From: Candidatus Hydrogenedentota bacterium
Lineage (GTDB): Bacteria; Hydrogenedentota; Hydrogenedentia; Hydrogenedentales; SLHB01
Direction: 5' to 3'
DNA: 64,000 bases
Assembly: GCA_029552745.1 (NCBI GenBank)
Contig: JAKPDK010000070.1
Location: 62,001-126,000 of the forward strand
Notes under the pieces: generated by a model
What the model was told of the DNA's origin: nothing
Database searches by the model: none
The model's input: only the letters and a program-made list of their open reading frames with translations
Shown: piece by piece, positions 60,374-64,000 of the stretch
How the letters are laid out: every line of letters begins with the position of its first letter
How positions within the stretch are numbered: position 1 is the stretch's first letter
Program-made: the position numbers and the translations under genes

Positions 60374-61186
60374 TTGCAAGCTCTGCTTCAACACATCGTG
60401 ATGAGGAAGGGAAGATCCCATCCAGATAAAGGACAAGGTTCTTGTTTTGCTGATGCGAGCAAAGAAAGGCTGGACATTTTGGTCCAGCGCCAGGCGGGAG
60501 TGACGCGTGCCGTCGCTCAATCCCTCATCATCAGGGGGTTGGTCTACGATTCCGAAGGAAACAAACTGGACAAGTGTGGACTTCGCCTCCCCGACGGTAC
60601 ACCGTTGCAAATCCGCGGATCTCGCAAGTATGTGAGTAGGGGTGGGGAAAAACTTGAGGCCGCTCTGACTGCCTTTTCGATTAATCCGGCAGGTCGTGTC
60701 GCCATAGACGTGGGGGCTTCGACTGGTGGGTTTACGGACTGTCTTTTACAGCACGGAGCCTCAAAAGTCTACGCCGTTGATGTGGGATACGGCCAATTGG
60801 CGTGGAAACTTCGAAACGATCCGCGGGTAGTTGTAATGGAACGTACGAATATTCGCCATTTACAGGCGGAGGAGTTGTCGGAGCTTCCCTCGCTGTTTGT
60901 TATAGATTGCTCCTTTATCTCCTTGCGCCTCGTGCTTCCTTGTGTGAAGAATCTGCTTTCCCCCAATGCGGAAGGTGTTGCATTGATCAAACCCCAATTC
61001 GAGGCGGGCAAGGACAAGGTGGGGAAGGGAGGAGTGGTGCGAGATGAGAATATCCACCGCGACGTGATTGAACAAATAAAAGAGGCTGCGGAAAATCAGG
61101 GTTTTCGTCCTGGTGGCGTTATCCCTTCTCCTCTTTTGGGTCCCGCAGGTAACCGCGAATATCTGATGTACCTAAAGTGGGGCTAG
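60374..61186 (+). CDS. TlyA family RNA methyltransferase; start likely 60401
   Basis: S4-like N-terminus (RLDILVQRQAGVTRAVAQSLIIRGLV), RKYVSRGGEKLEAAL, AIDVGASTGGFTDCLLQHGASKVYAVDVGYGQL. Confidence 0.94.
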   Translation: MQALLQHIVMRKGRSHPDKGQGSCFADASKERLDILVQRQAGVTRAVAQSLIIRGLVYDSEGNKLDKCGLRLPDGTPLQIRGSRKYVSRGGEKLEAALTAFSINPAGRVAIDVGASTGGFTDCLLQHGASKVYAVDVGYGQLAWKLRNDPRVVVMERTNIRHLQAEELSELPSLFVIDCSFISLRLVLPCVKNLLSPNAEGVALIKPQFEAGKDKVGKGGVVRDENIHRDVIEQIKEAAENQGFRPGGVIPSPLLGPAGNREYLMYLKWG

Positions 61187-61329
61187 TGGAAAGCGTCTAA
61201 TCCTGTGGGCTTCCGTTTGGACCGTGTTTTTCAAATGTTCTTGTTTGCGAACCTACCCGCTACTTTGGGACAATTTGCTTTAGTGCTTTTATAACGCTGG
61301 TAATCCTTATTAGACAAGAGGGTGGTTTC

Positions 61330-63000
61330 GTGCTTGAGGCGCTACATGTAAGTAACTACGCGCTCATTGAAGAAGCCCGAGTCGAATTCACGGGTGGGCT
61401 CAACGTTCTTACGGGCGAAACGGGAGCGGGAAAATCTATTCTTGTTGGCGCCCTGAACCTTGTTTTAGGTGCACGTGCCTCTTCTGAGGTTGTGCGGTCT
61501 GGTGCGGATAAAGCCCAGATCGATGCCGTATTTCGTATCAAAAGTCCTTCATCTCGACTGAAACGACTCCTGGAAGAGTACGAAATCGATTTGGAAGAGG
61601 ACACGTTGTTGTTGTCGCGGAGTGTGGCGCGCGATGGCCGTAGTCGGGCGTATGTTTCGGGTAGGCTGGTGCCTTTGGCGGTACTATCTCGATTTGGCGA
61701 CGAACTTGTGGATTTTCACGGTCAACATGATCACCAAAGCTTATTAAAGACAGACCTTCAACTGGATTTGCTCGATGCCTTTGCGAGAGCGGAGCAAGAT
61801 GCCGCGAATCTTGCAGCTCAAGTAGAGCTGCTGCGGGAAGTGGAGCGCGAACTAAAAGAGCTCGAAACTGAAGATCGGGAACGGGAACGGCGCTTGGAAT
61901 TTCGGCGTTTTGAGTTAAACGAGATCCAGTCTGCTAATCTTGTTCCCGGCGAAGAAGAGGAACTCAAAAGCCGCAGAAACCTGATCACCAACATGGAGAC
62001 CATTGTGCGACTTGCTGCGGACTGTTACGCCGCGTTGTATGAAGCTCAAGGAACGGCGGCGATAGACCAATTGAATGCTAGCCAAAGGGCTCTGGCGGAG
62101 CTAGCAAGTTTTGACCCTGTATTTCGTGAGATGGCCGAAGAGCTTGACTCAGCGCGTACCGTGATAGAAGAAGTGGCGCGGCGTGTACGCCAATTTGCGA
62201 CAAATACGGAATTTGATCCGAATGAATTGAACACCATCAATGAGCGCCTGGCGCAAATTGGTACACTGAAACGAAAGTACGGTACGTGCATTGAAGAGAT
62301 TTTGGAATATGCCGCGGTTGCAAAGAAAGAGATCGAGAATTTCGAACAACGAGACGAAAAGATTTTAGAGCTCCGCAGCAAAAGGGAAAAGATACAGCAG
62401 GAAGCGTTAAGTCTTGCTGCAAAGTTGTCGGAAAAACGCCGCAAGGCAGCACGTCAGCTCGACAGAAACGTCACAGCGGTTTTAACGGAGCTGGGGATGG
62501 GAGGCGGTGGGTTTGCCACTCATTTTGAGAATGTAGAACTTCGTAAGCGTGGCACGGAACAAGTGGAGTTTCTTCTCAGTGCTAATGTGGGCGAACAGCC
62601 CAAGCCTTTGCGTATGGTTGCATCGGGTGGGGAGATCTCTAGGGTCATGCTCGCTATCAAAAGTGTCCTAGCCCAAGCAGACCAAGTGCCGACACTTGTT
62701 TTTGATGAGATTGATGCAGGAGTTGGGGGGGCGACAGCGAACAAAGTGGCAGCGAAATTGGCGGAGTTGGCGGAAACTCACCAAGTGTTATGTATCACCC
62801 ATTTGCCCGCGATCGCTGCTGCAGGCAAGACGCATATTCTTGTGACGAAGAACGAGGAAGGCAACCGTGCTCTGACGCGGATTGTAACCCTACAAAAAGA
62901 GGAACGAGTAAAGGAAATCGCCCGTTTGCTTGACGGAACGGTAAGTGGGGTGAGTCTGGAACACGCGAAAAAGTTGCTTCGCGATAGTGTTAGAAAATGA
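61330..63000 (+). CDS. recN: DNA repair protein RecN
   Basis: MLEALHVSNYALIEEARVEFTGGLNVLTGETGAGKSILVGAL, SGGEISRVMLAIK, FDEIDAGVGG. Confidence 0.97.
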   Translation: MLEALHVSNYALIEEARVEFTGGLNVLTGETGAGKSILVGALNLVLGARASSEVVRSGADKAQIDAVFRIKSPSSRLKRLLEEYEIDLEEDTLLLSRSVARDGRSRAYVSGRLVPLAVLSRFGDELVDFHGQHDHQSLLKTDLQLDLLDAFARAEQDAANLAAQVELLREVERELKELETEDRERERRLEFRRFELNEIQSANLVPGEEEELKSRRNLITNMETIVRLAADCYAALYEAQGTAAIDQLNASQRALAELASFDPVFREMAEELDSARTVIEEVARRVRQFATNTEFDPNELNTINERLAQIGTLKRKYGTCIEEILEYAAVAKKEIENFEQRDEKILELRSKREKIQQEALSLAAKLSEKRRKAARQLDRNVTAVLTELGMGGGGFATHFENVELRKRGTEQVEFLLSANVGEQPKPLRMVASGGEISRVMLAIKSVLAQADQVPTLVFDEIDAGVGGATANKVAAKLAELAETHQVLCITHLPAIAAAGKTHILVTKNEEGNRALTRIVTLQKEERVKEIARLLDGTVSGVSLEHAKKLLRDSVRK

Positions 63001-63068
63001 CGTTATCGGAAAGATGTCCCGCGGTAACAGAAACAGGCTTGTAGATTCATCCAACAAGGACAATCAAC

Positions 63069-64000
63069 TTATTGCAAGTATCCGATACTTTTGAGCTGCT
63101 GAATGGCGGTGTCGTCCAAGGTTGTCCGTGTGGGAGTGCTGCCAGCTAGCGGATGTTTGCCGTTGTCTTCAAAATGTTTCATTAGCAATTCATACAATTG
63201 GCGTTCCTTTTCCTCATCGGAAAGAGGCGTCGTCTCGCCACCAGTTTTTCCAAGATAGTAAAGTGTCTTGTCTCCCGTGTTGCGGTTCACGATAAGTTTG
63301 TAGTCTTCTAGACGAACCGCGGTAAGAAATAGATTGGCGGTGGGCAAAGAACCGCGGGTTTCGACAAAAATCGGGCGAGGCTCGTGAGTCATTGGGGGAT
63401 CGCTCAGCAAACTACGCCCTTGCCAGTGTTCATGAGATGGCAAACGAAGATGTTCGGCCAGAGTGGGTAAGATGTCGATCAATTCGACATCACGGGAAAT
63501 AATCCTAGGCGTTTTTCCCGGGAAACGGATTAGTAGCGGGACATGCGCGAGTTCTTCGTAGACTGTCTTGCTGTGTCCAACAGAGCCATGTTCCCAAAAC
63601 TCCTCCCCATGGTCTGCTGTGATGATGATGGTGGTTTCGGGAGCATTTTTCTCCAGCCAATTCAATAGCCGTTCCATTTCGTCGTCCGTATATCGTGATT
63701 CTGCCGCGTACATGTATTTGAGGTATTCTCTGCCATTTTCCGAAATATCACCGAATTGCCTGCTAGACTTTAACCCGAGCTGAAAGAAAACCTTGTCGAG
63801 ATAGTACCCCATTGTGAAGTTACGGATAAGTTCTTGGTCGGTATCGGAGAGCTGGGGAGGTTCCCCGAAAATGTGGTGGTACGATTCCGGCGGCTTATAG
63901 GGATGATGGGGGTCCATATAATGGAGGTACAAAAAGAAAGGCGTTTTAGATACCGAGATGTGGTCGAGGGCGAGGTCAGTGGCTTCATGGGCGTCGCCAT
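63069..64000 (-). CDS. Sulfatase-family protein, C-terminal part (5' end beyond window)
   Basis: FFLYLHYMDPHHPYKPP, TTIIITADHGEEFWEHGSVGHSKTVYEELAHVPLLIRFPG; open to the window edge. Confidence 0.92.
   Translation of the reverse strand, partial: GDAHEATDLALDHISVSKTPFFLYLHYMDPHHPYKPPESYHHIFGEPPQLSDTDQELIRNFTMGYYLDKVFFQLGLKSSRQFGDISENGREYLKYMYAAESRYTDDEMERLLNWLEKNAPETTIIITADHGEEFWEHGSVGHSKTVYEELAHVPLLIRFPGKTPRIISRDVELIDILPTLAEHLRLPSHEHWQGRSLLSDPPMTHEPRPIFVETRGSLPTANLFLTAVRLEDYKLIVNRNTGDKTLYYLGKTGGETTPLSDEEKERQLYELLMKHFEDNGKHPLAGSTPTRTTLDDTAIQQLKSIGYLQ

Noticed and set aside
1-64000. CRISPR array, IS element, prophage, toxin-antitoxin or canonical anti-phage defence system
   Set aside because: No regularly spaced repeats, transposase, integrase, phage structural, Cas or recognised defence genes in the ORF set.

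Overview
64-kb window of a Gram-negative-type bacterial chromosome. No IS element, prophage, CRISPR array or rRNA was recognised; there is one tRNA (Leu-UAG). Housekeeping blocks: tig-clpP-clpX-lon-engB, ftsH-folP-glmM-pdxJ, accA, a PIN/TRAM protein followed by ispD-ispF-tlyA-recN, kdsB, and lemA-htpX. These alternate with carbohydrate-degradation and envelope genes: GH51, DUF2961/GH172-like, GH78 plus a sugar isomerase, three DUF6259-type barrels, a DUF4038-like protein, an SSS symporter, and a GT2 / LAB_N / GT39 cassette. Two paralogous pseudopilin-like proteins ([20 protein letters not shown]-terminus, H-x9-DG C-terminus) sit beside sugar-type regulators (a GntR/LacI chimera and a LacI). 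The most interesting signal is a 17-nt sequence, TTGTGATCGTTCACATT, containing a near-palindromic LacI-type operator. It occurs identically, overlapping the -35 element of two promoters 10 kb apart: one drives a DUF6259 glycoside-hydrolase-like gene next to a LacI regulator, the other drives the second pseudopilin gene. The pseudopilin promoter also has a second, degenerate operator 48 bp away. This suggests a small regulon coupling polysaccharide hydrolysis to a surface pseudopilin. Other points: an in-frame TAG in an FG-GAP/VCBS gene, an apparent 1-nt homopolymer frameshift at the pseudopilin start codon, an internally duplicated and truncated 1391-aa glycosidase-like protein, a MauE-thioredoxin fusion, and a tandem LAB_N protein that could be a SWEET-like lipid-sugar flippase. 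All family assignments come from recognising motifs in the translated ORFs; no database search was run.
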